Shown: positions 33,297-40,905 of the stretch, one piece after another | How positions within the stretch are numbered: position 1 is the first letter of the stretch | Layout of the letters: the number at the start of each line of letters is the position of its first letter | Assembly: GCA_040882605.1 (NCBI GenBank) | Contig: JBBEAY010000023.1 | Span: 83,937 to 147,936, forward strand | DNA from: JAOUEA01 sp040882605 | GTDB lineage: Bacteria; Actinomycetota; UBA4738; HRBIN12 | Direction: 5' to 3' | Length of the DNA: 64,000 nucleotides | Translations under genes and position numbers: made by a program | The notes under the pieces: model-generated | Databases searched by the model: none | Seen by the model: the letters and a program-made list of their open reading frames with translations, nothing else | Told to the model about the DNA's origin: nothing

Positions 33297-34758
33297 GCAT
33301 CAGGAGCCAGGCGCATCCTGCCGTCATCAACAGCCCCGGGATCCACAAGGGCACCAGGCCGCCTTCTGGGTCGCCCCGCAGCGCCGGCCCCCGCGAAGCC
33401 ATGAGCGGCACCTCGTCGCGGACGATGGTCTCGATCGGCGACCACTTGTCCTCGACCGAGGACAGCAGGCGGAACGCCGGGCCTGACTCGAGCGCCTGCA
33501 GGATCGGCTCCTCGGCCACGAGCTGGCTCATCCGCCCGCTCTCCACGTGGGCGAGGTCGCCGGTGCCGTCGCCGGCGGCGTCGAACCCGCTGTAGTCGCT
33601 CCAGTAGTTGCCGATGCCTTCCTCGGACCATTCGACCTGCGCGTATCCCTCTCCTCCCAGCGTCACCTGGGTGGAGTTCTCGACGAACCCGTTTCCCGTG
33701 AAGACGGCATCAGCTGACGGGTAGAGGAGGACGCCGATCTGATTCATCGCGATCGTGTTGTCGATGAGTCGGGTGGGAGCTCCTCCCGTGCGGCCAGCGT
33801 CATCGATGTGCAGCCCCACCCGGTTGTCGGCGATCACGTTGCGGGTCAGCGTGACGTCGCCGGCGTCCTTGACGAGCACGCCGAACCCGGTCGAGGCGCT
33901 CCCCGACTCGAGGATCGTGTTGTCGGACATCTCGACCGGCCCGCCGTACATCAGCACGACGCCTGACAGGTTTCCACGCAGCGTCTGGCGCCGGATCGCG
34001 AGGTCCTCCGAATACATGTCATGGATCGCATAGCGGCTGTCGTGCACCGTGTTGTTGTCCAGTGTCGCTCCCGTGCCGTAGGACAGGTAGATACCGTCGC
34101 GGACCGTATCGATCGTGGAATCGCGCACCAAGGCGTCGATGGTGTTCCACAGCCAGATCCCGTCGCCGCGGATCTGCGCGGCGGGGGCCACGTCTCCCAC
34201 GTCATGTCCGGCGTGCTCGCCGGTGTCGACTACGTGCAGCTCACCGGTGATCATGCCCTCCCCGAGGATCGATGCGTCGTCGATCACCACGTCTGCGGAG
34301 CCGCGCACGGTGATGCCGATGTAGCAGTCCTGCACGTCGACGTCCTCGATCACCGCCCGGTCGGCCTCGTTGATCATCACACCCGACGGTGTCCCGACGG
34401 GCCCCCGCCCCGAGTCGCGGATCGAGAAGCCCCGCACCGTCACGTCGGGCGCCACGACCCTGAGCACCGAACCCATGCCGGCGCCGTCGAGGATCGGCCG
34501 GCCCTGCCCGACGAGCGTGAGCGGCCGGTCGATGCGGATCTGCCCCACGTACACGGCCTCGGGAACCTCCACCATCGATCCCGGCTCCGCGTCATCGATC
34601 ATGGCCTGGAGGTGCTCGGCGGGCATCGAGACCATCCCGTTGGGCGTGGTCGTCAGGTCCCCCATGTCGTGCCCGGCCCCGTCGGTCGCGCCCGCACCGA
34701 CGGGGAGCGAAAGTGCCGCCGCCAGGAACAGCACCGCCAGCGCATGGATCGGCCTCAT
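33256..34758 (-). CDS. nosD: NosD, periplasmic right-handed beta-helix protein
   Basis: 500 residues from ATG 34758. A signal peptide (IHALAVLFLAAALSLPVGAGA) is followed by a small His/Met-containing segment (GAGHDMGDL). A long parallel beta-helix then shows repeated DNTI, NVIADNRVGLH and NTIAMNQIGVLLY turns typical of NosD/CASH domains. GNYWSDYSGFDAAGDGTGD is the characteristic late NosD motif. The C-terminus has one membrane helix before a basic tail. NosD delivers copper or sulfur to NosZ during CuZ assembly. The gene overlaps the previous one by four bases. Confidence 0.92.
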   Translation of the reverse strand: MRPIHALAVLFLAAALSLPVGAGATDGAGHDMGDLTTTPNGMVSMPAEHLQAMIDDAEPGSMVEVPEAVYVGQIRIDRPLTLVGQGRPILDGAGMGSVLRVVAPDVTVRGFSIRDSGRGPVGTPSGVMINEADRAVIEDVDVQDCYIGITVRGSADVVIDDASILGEGMITGELHVVDTGEHAGHDVGDVAPAAQIRGDGIWLWNTIDALVRDSTIDTVRDGIYLSYGTGATLDNNTVHDSRYAIHDMYSEDLAIRRQTLRGNLSGVVLMYGGPVEMSDNTILESGSASTGFGVLVKDAGDVTLTRNVIADNRVGLHIDDAGRTGGAPTRLIDNTIAMNQIGVLLYPSADAVFTGNGFVENSTQVTLGGEGYAQVEWSEEGIGNYWSDYSGFDAAGDGTGDLAHVESGRMSQLVAEEPILQALESGPAFRLLSSVEDKWSPIETIVRDEVPLMASRGPALRGDPEGGLVPLWIPGLLMTAGCAWLLMRARRPRRVAMAGA

Positions 34759-35402
34759 GCTCGGCTCGACTCCTTCGGCTCCCACACCACGATGGGGCGA
34801 TGGATCCACCATCCTCGCGCACGGTGAGCGAGCGGTACCGCGAACGAGAGCAGGAGCGCCGCCCCGAACAGGCACCAGAGCGCGGGCCCCGGGTACGACC
34901 AGGTCGTGAAGTTGAGCACCTTGGTCGGACCCACCACAAGGGGGGTGAACGGGTCGAGGCGGATCGCTGCGTCGCCGGTCACGCTGTGCCCGTACTGCCA
35001 CAGCCGGAACTGCACGTCCGCCAGGGCCCCGATCGGGATCGACCAGAGCCCGAGCCGCGCGAGCCGCGCGAGGAGGTAGCCACGTGACAGGGCCGTCGCG
35101 ACCGCGACCGCGGTCAGCCCGAGCAGGATCACCGGCCCCCACAGCTTCATCTCGGCAGCGTCGGCATCGGTGAACGCCTGCATCCCCACGTAGTGGTTGA
35201 GCTCGTTGATCTCACGGATGTCGCCCTCCACGCCGTGCCCGTAGGCGGTCAGGGACAGTCCTGCCGGATACTGCGGCGCCGAGAGCCGGGCCTCCCAGAT
35301 CGGCAGGCGCCAGGCGAGGATGACGAGGACGGCGGCGGCCACACCCAGCCCGATCCGGATCAACCTCGGCCCGATCTCGGTGCGGGTCCGCTCGGCCGCC
35401 AT
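34755..35402 (-). CDS. Membrane protein of clade-II-like nos loci
   Basis: 215 residues. It has a first helix (about 14-32), then WEARLSAPQYPAGLSLTAYGHGVEGDIREINELNHYVGM outside, then three more helices. The APQYP-GL motif followed by V-GD-REIN-LNHYVGM is, from memory, typical of a membrane protein encoded beside nosZ in clade II nos clusters. Its role is not proven. It may handle copper or heme for NosZ maturation. It is tightly linked to nosD. Confidence 0.8.
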   Translation of the reverse strand: MAAERTRTEIGPRLIRIGLGVAAAVLVILAWRLPIWEARLSAPQYPAGLSLTAYGHGVEGDIREINELNHYVGMQAFTDADAAEMKLWGPVILLGLTAVAVATALSRGYLLARLARLGLWSIPIGALADVQFRLWQYGHSVTGDAAIRLDPFTPLVVGPTKVLNFTTWSYPGPALWCLFGAALLLSFAVPLAHRARGWWIHRPIVVWEPKESSRA

Positions 35403-35421
35403 CCTCGGTCACCTCTTGCCG

Positions 35422-35889
35422 CTACTGCACCGTGAGCGTGCCGACCATCGAGGTCGTGTGCACCACGCAGTCGTAGGTGTAGGTCCCCGCGGCGAGGGCC
35501 GGGATCTCGTAGTCGGTTTCAGCCGGCCCTGTGGTCACCGCGTCGTCGGCCGGCGCGAACACCGGCGTCCCGCTGTTGTCCGTGCCCTCGAAGATCTGCA
35601 CGTTGTGCGGGATCCCCGGGTCGTCGTTCACGAAGTGGATCGTGAACGACGTGTCGGCCGTCGCCGTGATCGCGGTCTCGGCGAAGCCGGTGGTCGCCGA
35701 GTTCGCCGGTGCCGTCAGCGCGATCGCGTCGGTCGCCGCGGGGGCGCTCGACGTGTCGGTCGCCGCGGGGGCGCTCGACGTGTCGGTCACCGTCGAGCCG
35801 CCGCCCCCGCCGCAAGCGGCGAACACGAGGACCGCGACCGCCGCAAGGGCGGTGAGGGCGGTGAGGTGGTTTATCCGGTGGGTGCGCAT
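35422..35889 (-). CDS. Cupredoxin lipoprotein of the nos locus
   Basis: 155 residues. A lipobox (VFAAC, Cys26) is followed by a Gly/Ser/Thr/Ala linker containing a duplicated TDTSSAPAA. A cupredoxin domain has type 1 copper ligands His95 (GIPHNVQIF), Cys141, His144 and Met148 (CVVHTTSM). It is likely a membrane-tethered copper electron carrier for NosZ, or a copper donor. This fits Gram-positive bacteria, where soluble periplasmic cytochromes are scarce. Confidence 0.88.
   Translation of the reverse strand: MRTHRINHLTALTALAAVAVLVFAACGGGGGSTVTDTSSAPAATDTSSAPAATDAIALTAPANSATTGFAETAITATADTSFTIHFVNDDPGIPHNVQIFEGTDNSGTPVFAPADDAVTTGPAETDYEIPALAAGTYTYDCVVHTTSMVGTLTVQ
35728..35781 (-). repeat. 27-bp perfect tandem repeat in the cupredoxin linker
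   Basis: A 27-base unit beginning GTCGGTCGCCGCGGG is present twice, at 35728-35754 and 35755-35781. In the protein it duplicates nine linker residues, TDTSSAPAA. The copy number may vary between strains because linker length is usually under weak constraint. Confidence 0.9.
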
Positions 35890-35921
35890 AGCGATGAACT
35901 CCCTTTCTCGATCGGATGTGG

Positions 35922-38027
35922 TCACTGCGGGGCGACCTGCAGCCAGCCCTGCATCTCCAGGTGAAGCGCCGAGCAGAACTCCGTGCAGTACATCCCGAAG
36001 GATCCGGCGCGATCCATCGGGACGCTGATGTTGACGACCTCGCCAGGGTCGATGCTGGCCTCGATGTTGTACTGCGGGATCGCGAAGCCGTGGGTCGCGT
36101 CGGGGGTCTGCTCGATGTTCGTGATGTGCACGTGCAGGGTGTCTCCCTGCTTCGTTTCGACGATGTCGGGAGTGAAGTGCGACCGCATCGCGGTCATGTA
36201 CACGTGCACGTCCCTGCCCTTGCGTTCGATCCGCTCCCCTCCCGCCGCCGTGGCGAACGGCGACGCCGCAAACGTCAGCGGATCGGTGCCCACCTCGTAG
36301 ACCTGGATGACGTTCTTGAGCTTGTCCCGGTGGATCATCTGGACGTAGTGCGGCTCGCCCATGCCGATCGGCATATCGGACAGGATCTCCATCTGAGGGG
36401 TCGTCAGGTCCACCAGTTGGAAGTTCTGCGGGTGGAGCGTTCCGACCGGCGGGAAACGGTCGATCGACCACTTGTTGAGCGCCACCAGGTATCGGCCGTC
36501 CGGCTCGACGGTGTCGCCCTGGGCCGTGCACAGGTGACCGATGTTGTACTGCACCGGCAGCTTGTCGATCAGCTTGAAGGCGTCGGCGCCCTCCTTGCCG
36601 GCCTTCGGTCCCAGCGACCATTTGGCGACCGCGGAGTCCACGAACAGCGACGTGTACGCGTTGCCCTCGTTGTCGAACTGGGTGTGCAGAGGCCCTGCGC
36701 CGAGCTCGACCTGCGCCTCGAGGACGGACTCCAGCTTCAGGATCGGGACGCCGAACGGATCGCTCCCCTGGTAGTCCTGCTTCGAGATCGCCTCCTTGAT
36801 CCGGTCCATCGAGTACACGGAGGCACTGGGGTCGAGCTTGCCGCTGACGCAGACGTAGTCGCCCGTCGGGCTCACATCCACGCCGTGCGGGTTCCGGGGC
36901 TCGGGGACGAAGTGCAGGATCCCCTCGCTGACGGCCACCTCGAGCGGGATGACGCTCATCCCGCGCAGGGTCGTCAGCCCGCGACCGGCCTTGAAGACCT
37001 CCTCGGCCCTCTGCCAGTCGATGATGTGCATGAAGTCGTAGTCGTTCTTGGTAGTGGTGGCCTCCAGCGCGCCGGCCGGGTTCAGCGTCCCGTCCACGTT
37101 CATGTCACCGCCGATGGCCATCTCCGTGTTGTACGAGTTGATGAACCCGTAGCCGAAGCTCGTGAGCTTCCCGGCGTCGGCCAGGTCCTGCGTGTAGGGG
37201 GGCAGCTCGATCTGGAAGCTCTGCGCCTGGTCGAACCGGCCGGTCTTCTGGTCGATGGCCAACCATGTCGAGAAGCCGCGGAAGTCCTCCTTGTACCGCG
37301 ACAGCGGCGCATAGCCGCTCTCGGTCACGGCGGTCGGCGTCATGGTCGAGATGTGCACGTATTCCGAGTTCGGGGTGACGAAGCACCCGCCGTGCGAGGT
37401 GGACAGGTTGGGGACGTCGAAGATCTGCTTGGTCTTGAAGTCGCGGAGGTCGACCATCCCGATCCGGCCGTTGGCACGGTCGTTGATGTAGAGCCAGCGC
37501 CCGTCGTAGGCGCCCTCGGTCTCCGACAGGGCCGGATGGTGCGTGTCGCCCCATGCGAGCGGATTCGACTTGGCCGGGTCGGAGCCCTCGCCCAGCACGA
37601 TGTTGCCCTGGTCTGTCCCGTAACCATATCCCTGCCAGGAGTCCGGCGAGAACACGGGGATCACCTTGAGCAGACGCATCGACGGGACGCCGAACACGTA
37701 TACCTGGCCCGAGTGACCGCCTGACGACATGAGGAAGTACTCGTCGAACTCGCCGCTCGGGACATAGGTCTTCAGCGCGGCCTGCGCCGCGGCCCCGTCG
37801 AGGCCACGTTCGTTGGCCACGTCGGACAGATCGCCGCCGCTGGAGGAGCCGAAGCCGACCCTGGTGCCCGCCACGCCGACGGCCGCCCCGCCGGCGAGCA
37901 TGCCGAGCGCGGTGCGCCGTGACACGACCGAGCCGTGCTTGGTCACGACTTTGCGTTCGGGCGCCTTCGGGGTCTGCGCAGGGTGCTCGTTCGCGCCCGG
38001 GGCGCCCCGCTTGTCGTCCGTACCCAT
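35922..38027 (-). CDS. nosZ: Nitrous oxide reductase
   Basis: 701 residues. Reduces N2O to N2 outside the membrane. A basic N-terminal region with SRRTALGMLAGG looks like a twin-arginine signal. The beta-propeller carries CuZ histidines in DTHHPALS, TSHGGCF, RNPHGVD, GPLHTQFD, IGHLCTAQGD and GEPHYVQM. The C-terminal cupredoxin domain has the complete CuA motif CTEFCSALHLEM (Cys681, Cys685, His689, Met692). All key residues are present, so the enzyme should be active. No nosR or nosL was seen nearby. The upstream region has two DosR-like boxes. Confidence 0.97.
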   Translation of the reverse strand: MGTDDKRGAPGANEHPAQTPKAPERKVVTKHGSVVSRRTALGMLAGGAAVGVAGTRVGFGSSSGGDLSDVANERGLDGAAAQAALKTYVPSGEFDEYFLMSSGGHSGQVYVFGVPSMRLLKVIPVFSPDSWQGYGYGTDQGNIVLGEGSDPAKSNPLAWGDTHHPALSETEGAYDGRWLYINDRANGRIGMVDLRDFKTKQIFDVPNLSTSHGGCFVTPNSEYVHISTMTPTAVTESGYAPLSRYKEDFRGFSTWLAIDQKTGRFDQAQSFQIELPPYTQDLADAGKLTSFGYGFINSYNTEMAIGGDMNVDGTLNPAGALEATTTKNDYDFMHIIDWQRAEEVFKAGRGLTTLRGMSVIPLEVAVSEGILHFVPEPRNPHGVDVSPTGDYVCVSGKLDPSASVYSMDRIKEAISKQDYQGSDPFGVPILKLESVLEAQVELGAGPLHTQFDNEGNAYTSLFVDSAVAKWSLGPKAGKEGADAFKLIDKLPVQYNIGHLCTAQGDTVEPDGRYLVALNKWSIDRFPPVGTLHPQNFQLVDLTTPQMEILSDMPIGMGEPHYVQMIHRDKLKNVIQVYEVGTDPLTFAASPFATAAGGERIERKGRDVHVYMTAMRSHFTPDIVETKQGDTLHVHITNIEQTPDATHGFAIPQYNIEASIDPGEVVNISVPMDRAGSFGMYCTEFCSALHLEMQGWLQVAPQ

Positions 38028-38047
38028 GTGTTGCCCCCTTCCTGGAT

Positions 38048-38068
38048 CCGGTCCCTCTAAAGGACTGG
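38048..38068 (-). promoter_or_regulatory. Inverted repeat in the nosZ leader
   Basis: CCGGTCC-CTCTAAA-GGACTGG is a near-perfect inverted repeat 21-41 bases before the nosZ ATG. It could be an operator, for example for the Rrf2 regulator, or a leader hairpin in the mRNA. The arms resemble DosR arms turned outward, so it is not a normal DosR box. Confidence 0.4.
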
Positions 38069-38116
38069 TTTACTCTGTTGCCGAGCCAGGCTAACTCCCG
38101 GGGTTGGAAGGTGTAG

Positions 38117-38153
38117 GGGACGATGGTCCCGGGTCAGGCAGGACCATCGGCCC
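38117..38153 (-). promoter_or_regulatory. Pair of DosR/DevR-like boxes upstream of nosZ
   Basis: GGGACGATGGTCCC at 38117-38130 is a full GGGAC-N4-GTCCC match and is the best box in the window. AGGACCATCGGCCC follows at 38140-38153 with one mismatch, 23 bases on. They lie 90-126 bases before the nosZ start codon and 114-150 before the divergent small gene at 38267. Confidence 0.55.
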
Positions 38154-38266
38154 GGTCTTCTCCTGGTCAAGGTGGGGCGCACGAGTCCAGCCATGAGAGG
38201 AGCCTTGGGCGTCCTACTGCCATTTCGTGCCTTCTTCGGAAAACTAGGGCTGCTAGCCTCAGTTGC

Positions 38267-38419
38267 GTGGGCAGTCCAACCCTGATCATGATCATCGTCC
38301 TGTCCGTGCTGGTCGCGCCGGCCGCTGTCGCGCTGATCGTGATCGCCTCCGGCGGATCCCCGACCCTCGCAGGGCTTACGGGCTCGGGGCAGCTGCCGTC
38401 GAGCTCGGTGTCGCGATGA
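38267..38419 (+). CDS. Putative 50-residue single-TM protein coupled to nitronate monooxygenase
   Basis: TAGCCT at 38254-38259 ends seven bases before the GTG, a leaderless arrangement. The product VGSPTLIMIIVLSVLVAPAA and onward is one hydrophobic helix with a Gly/Ser-rich tail. Its TGA overlaps the ATG of the next gene (ATGA), which indicates translational coupling and supports real translation. No family is recognised. Confidence 0.55.
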   Translation: MGSPTLIMIIVLSVLVAPAAVALIVIASGGSPTLAGLTGSGQLPSSSVSR

Positions 38420-39885
38420 TCCACCGGCCGGCGATCATCCAGGGCGGGATGGGCGTGGCGGTCTCGGGCTGGCAGCTCGCACGCGCGGTCGCGCGGATCA
38501 GTCAGCTCGGGGTGGTCTCCGGCACGGCCCTCGACGTGGTGCTCGCCCGCCGGCTGCAGCTCGGCGACCCCGACGGCGACGTCCGGAGGGCCATGGCGGC
38601 CTTCCCCGAGCCCGCCGTGGCCGAGCGGATCCTCGCCGACTACTTCGTGGAGGGTGGGATCGACGACGGCCGGTCATTCAAGGCCGTGCCGATGTTCGCC
38701 GCCGAGCCGCACCGTCGGAGCCTCGATCTCGCCACGATGGGTGGGTTCGTGGAGGTGTGGCTCGCGAAGGAGGGGCACGACGGGATCGTGGGGATCAACT
38801 TCCTCGAGAAGATCCAGATGCCGACGCCGCCAACGCTGTACGGGGCGTTCCTCGCGGGTGTCGACGTCGTGCTGGTGGGCGCCGGGATCCCGCGCGAGAT
38901 CCCGCGGCTGCTCGACGGCCTCGCCGGGCACGAGCCCGTCGTGCTGCCGCTGCATGTCGCCGACGGCGACGGCGTCGCCCTCGGGTTCGACCCGCGGAGC
39001 GTCGTGCCGGCGCCGGGCGCGCCGCTGGCGCGCCCGGCGTTCCTCGCGATCATCGCCTCGACGGCGCTCGCCATCAGCCTCGCGCGCAAGACTCCGGGCG
39101 TCGACGGGTTCGTGATCGAGGGGCCGACGGCCGGAGGCCACAACGCGCCGCCGCGGGGCGCGGGCGAGCTCGTCGGCGGCGAGCCCGTGTACGGACCGCG
39201 GGACGAGGTCGAGCTCGAGAAGATCCGCGAGCTCGGGCTCCCGTTCTGGCTCGCGGGCGGGCAGGCGACGCCCGAGCGGTTGCGGCGCGCGCAGGAGGCC
39301 GGCGCGGCCGGCGTCCAGGTGGGCACGGTGTTCGCGTTCTGCGAGGACTCAGGCATGGCGCCCGAGCTCCGCGCACAGGTGCTCGCCGAAGCGGAGGCCG
39401 GCCGGGTCACGGTCTTCACCGATCCTCTCGCCTCTCCCACCGGGTTCCCGTTCAAGGTGGTGGCGCTGGAGGGCACGCTCTCGGACGACAAGGTCGTGGA
39501 GGCGCGCGAGCGCCGGTGCGACCTCGGGTACCTCCGAGAGGTGTACGTGGCCCCCGACGGACGTCTCGGCTACCGCTGCCCGGCGGAGCCCATCGAGGAC
39601 TACGTGCGCAAGGGCGGTGACCCGTCCGACACGGCGGGCCGCAAATGCATCTGCAACAGCCTGGCCGCGGCGATCGGCCTGGGACAGCGCCGGCAGGGGG
39701 TCGAGGAGCCGCCGATCGTGACGGCCGGTGACGACCTCGAGGAGCTGGGTCGCCTGCTGGGCGCGGACCGTCATGCGTATACGGCCGCCGACGTGGTGGC
39801 CTACCTCCTGGGCGCCCCGCCCGCAGGGGACGGTGAGGCCGCCCGCGACACCGAGGCCGCCTCGGCGCCCGTCGTCTCCGCCTGA
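38416..39885 (+). CDS. Nitronate monooxygenase-like flavoprotein
   Basis: 489 residues, longer than usual NMOs (about 330-400). The opening AIIQGGMGVAVSGWQLARAV and later VIEGPTAGGHNAPPRG and FWLAGGQATPERLRRAQEAGAAGVQVGTVFA are TIM-barrel FMN-binding motifs of the nitronate monooxygenase / 2-nitropropane dioxygenase family. The C-terminal 130 residues add a Cys-containing segment (GYRCPAEP, GRKCICNSL) not found in simple NMOs. It would oxidise toxic alkyl nitronates; the substrate is unknown. It is divergent from nosZ. Confidence 0.9.
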   Translation: MIHRPAIIQGGMGVAVSGWQLARAVARISQLGVVSGTALDVVLARRLQLGDPDGDVRRAMAAFPEPAVAERILADYFVEGGIDDGRSFKAVPMFAAEPHRRSLDLATMGGFVEVWLAKEGHDGIVGINFLEKIQMPTPPTLYGAFLAGVDVVLVGAGIPREIPRLLDGLAGHEPVVLPLHVADGDGVALGFDPRSVVPAPGAPLARPAFLAIIASTALAISLARKTPGVDGFVIEGPTAGGHNAPPRGAGELVGGEPVYGPRDEVELEKIRELGLPFWLAGGQATPERLRRAQEAGAAGVQVGTVFAFCEDSGMAPELRAQVLAEAEAGRVTVFTDPLASPTGFPFKVVALEGTLSDDKVVEARERRCDLGYLREVYVAPDGRLGYRCPAEPIEDYVRKGGDPSDTAGRKCICNSLAAAIGLGQRRQGVEEPPIVTAGDDLEELGRLLGADRHAYTAADVVAYLLGAPPAGDGEAARDTEAASAPVVSA

Positions 39886-40547
39886 CCTACTCGGAGGACT
39901 TCCTTGCCCCGCGGACGCATCAGCGAAAGCCGGCGCACGAGGCGTCGGCACTCGACCCCTTCCGGCTTCCCTTTGGCCTCGATCGTTCGACGCTCCCCAA
40001 ACTCGAACGCCCCTCGCGCGGTCGCGACCGTTCGCTCGCCGACGAGGACCTCGCCCGGCTCCGCAGCTTGCTCCAGTCGCGCCGCCACGTTGACCGGATC
40101 GCCCGTGACGAAGGAGCTGCCTTCGCGCGGCTTGCCGACGGCGACCTCGCCCGTGTTGACCCCGATCCGCAGCGTCAGTGTCTTGCCGAAGAGTTCGTGC
40201 AGGCGCCGCAGCAACGCCAGCGCCCCATGCAGCGCGCGCTCGGCGTGATCCTCGAGCGATGCGGGGCCGAACACGGCCATCACGGCGTCGCCAGCGAATT
40301 TCTCGTCGGTCCCGCCGGCGCTTTGGATCTCTGCAGCCATGGCGTCGTAGAAGCGATCGAGCATCACTCTCGTTCGCTCCGGGTCCAGCGAGCCGCCGAG
40401 CTCGGTCGACCCGACCAGGTCGGCGAAGATGACCGTCGCGAGCTTTCGTTCGCTCTGGTCGAGACCGGCCGCTACCGGCGCGCCGCACGTCGGGCAGACG
40501 CGTGCGGCCTCGGGAACAGGAGCGCCACAGGCAGTGCATGTATCCAT
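39801..40547 (-). CDS. Class III nucleotidyl cyclase with N-terminal zinc ribbon
   Basis: 248 residues. A double-CxxC zinc ribbon (Cys4, Cys7, Cys18, Cys21) precedes a class III cyclase domain with metal-binding Asp43 (FADLVGST) and Asp87 (AGDAVMAVF), the substrate-type Lys83 in EKFAGD, and PVNVAARLE. These residues predict an active adenylate cyclase. The C-terminal 40 residues overlap the end of the convergent nitronate monooxygenase gene by 85 bases and look non-conserved. A CRP-type palindrome lies 2 kb away at 42505. Confidence 0.88.
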   Translation of the reverse strand: MDTCTACGAPVPEAARVCPTCGAPVAAGLDQSERKLATVIFADLVGSTELGGSLDPERTRVMLDRFYDAMAAEIQSAGGTDEKFAGDAVMAVFGPASLEDHAERALHGALALLRRLHELFGKTLTLRIGVNTGEVAVGKPREGSSFVTGDPVNVAARLEQAAEPGEVLVGERTVATARGAFEFGERRTIEAKGKPEGVECRRLVRRLSLMRPRGKEVLRVGQAETTGAEAASVSRAASPSPAGGAPRR

Positions 40548-40816
40548 CGCGGCCGATTCTGGCCTTCGAGCCGCTGATGTTCCACCCCTACGTCAGCGAG
40601 GCTTCCGCGCTCTCGCGATCACGCTCATCGCGATCATCGCCTTCCGGGTCCGGAGGGATCAGCTCCCGCATCAGGCCTGAGGCCGCTGAAGGGTCGTCTC
40701 GGGTCGGTCGCGTGCTCGCTAGACTCGATGTCAGACGGATGCTGGAGTGGGGAGAGGATTTCTGCCACGTTTCCTGCATCCCCCTGGGGATGTGGAGACG
40801 CGGGACGTGGGGACGT

Positions 40817-40889
40817 GGGGACGTAGCTCAATTGGTAGAGCGCCGGCTTTGCAAGCCGGAGGTCGCCGGTTCGATCCCGGTCGTCTCCA
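40817..40889 (+). tRNA. tRNA-Ala (anticodon TGC)
   Basis: A full cloverleaf is visible. The acceptor GGGGACG pairs with CGTCTCC, including the G3-U70 wobble that identifies alanine tRNAs. The D arm is GCTC...GAGC, the anticodon arm CCGGC-TTTGCAA-GCCGG gives anticodon TGC, and the T arm is GCCGG-TTCGATC-CCGGT with one imperfect pair. The discriminator is A and CCA is not encoded. TAGACT at 40720-40725 is a possible promoter element. Confidence 0.97.
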
Positions 40890-40905
40890 CTAGTTCGACA
40901 ACCTG

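Noticed and set aside
35916..37724. A 602-codon open frame antisense to nosZ
   Set aside because: nosZ has all catalytic ligands in its frame. The antisense product is low-complexity Val/Asp/His/Arg and only mirrors nosZ codons.
38048..38068. DosR box in the nosZ leader
   Set aside because: The arms GTCC...GGAC face outward relative to the GGGAC...GTCCC motif, so it was kept as an unassigned inverted repeat.
40588..40779. A small minus-strand gene upstream of tRNA-Ala
   Set aside because: No ribosome binding site or -10 element near its starts, and the sequence is low-complexity Asp/Arg/Ser.
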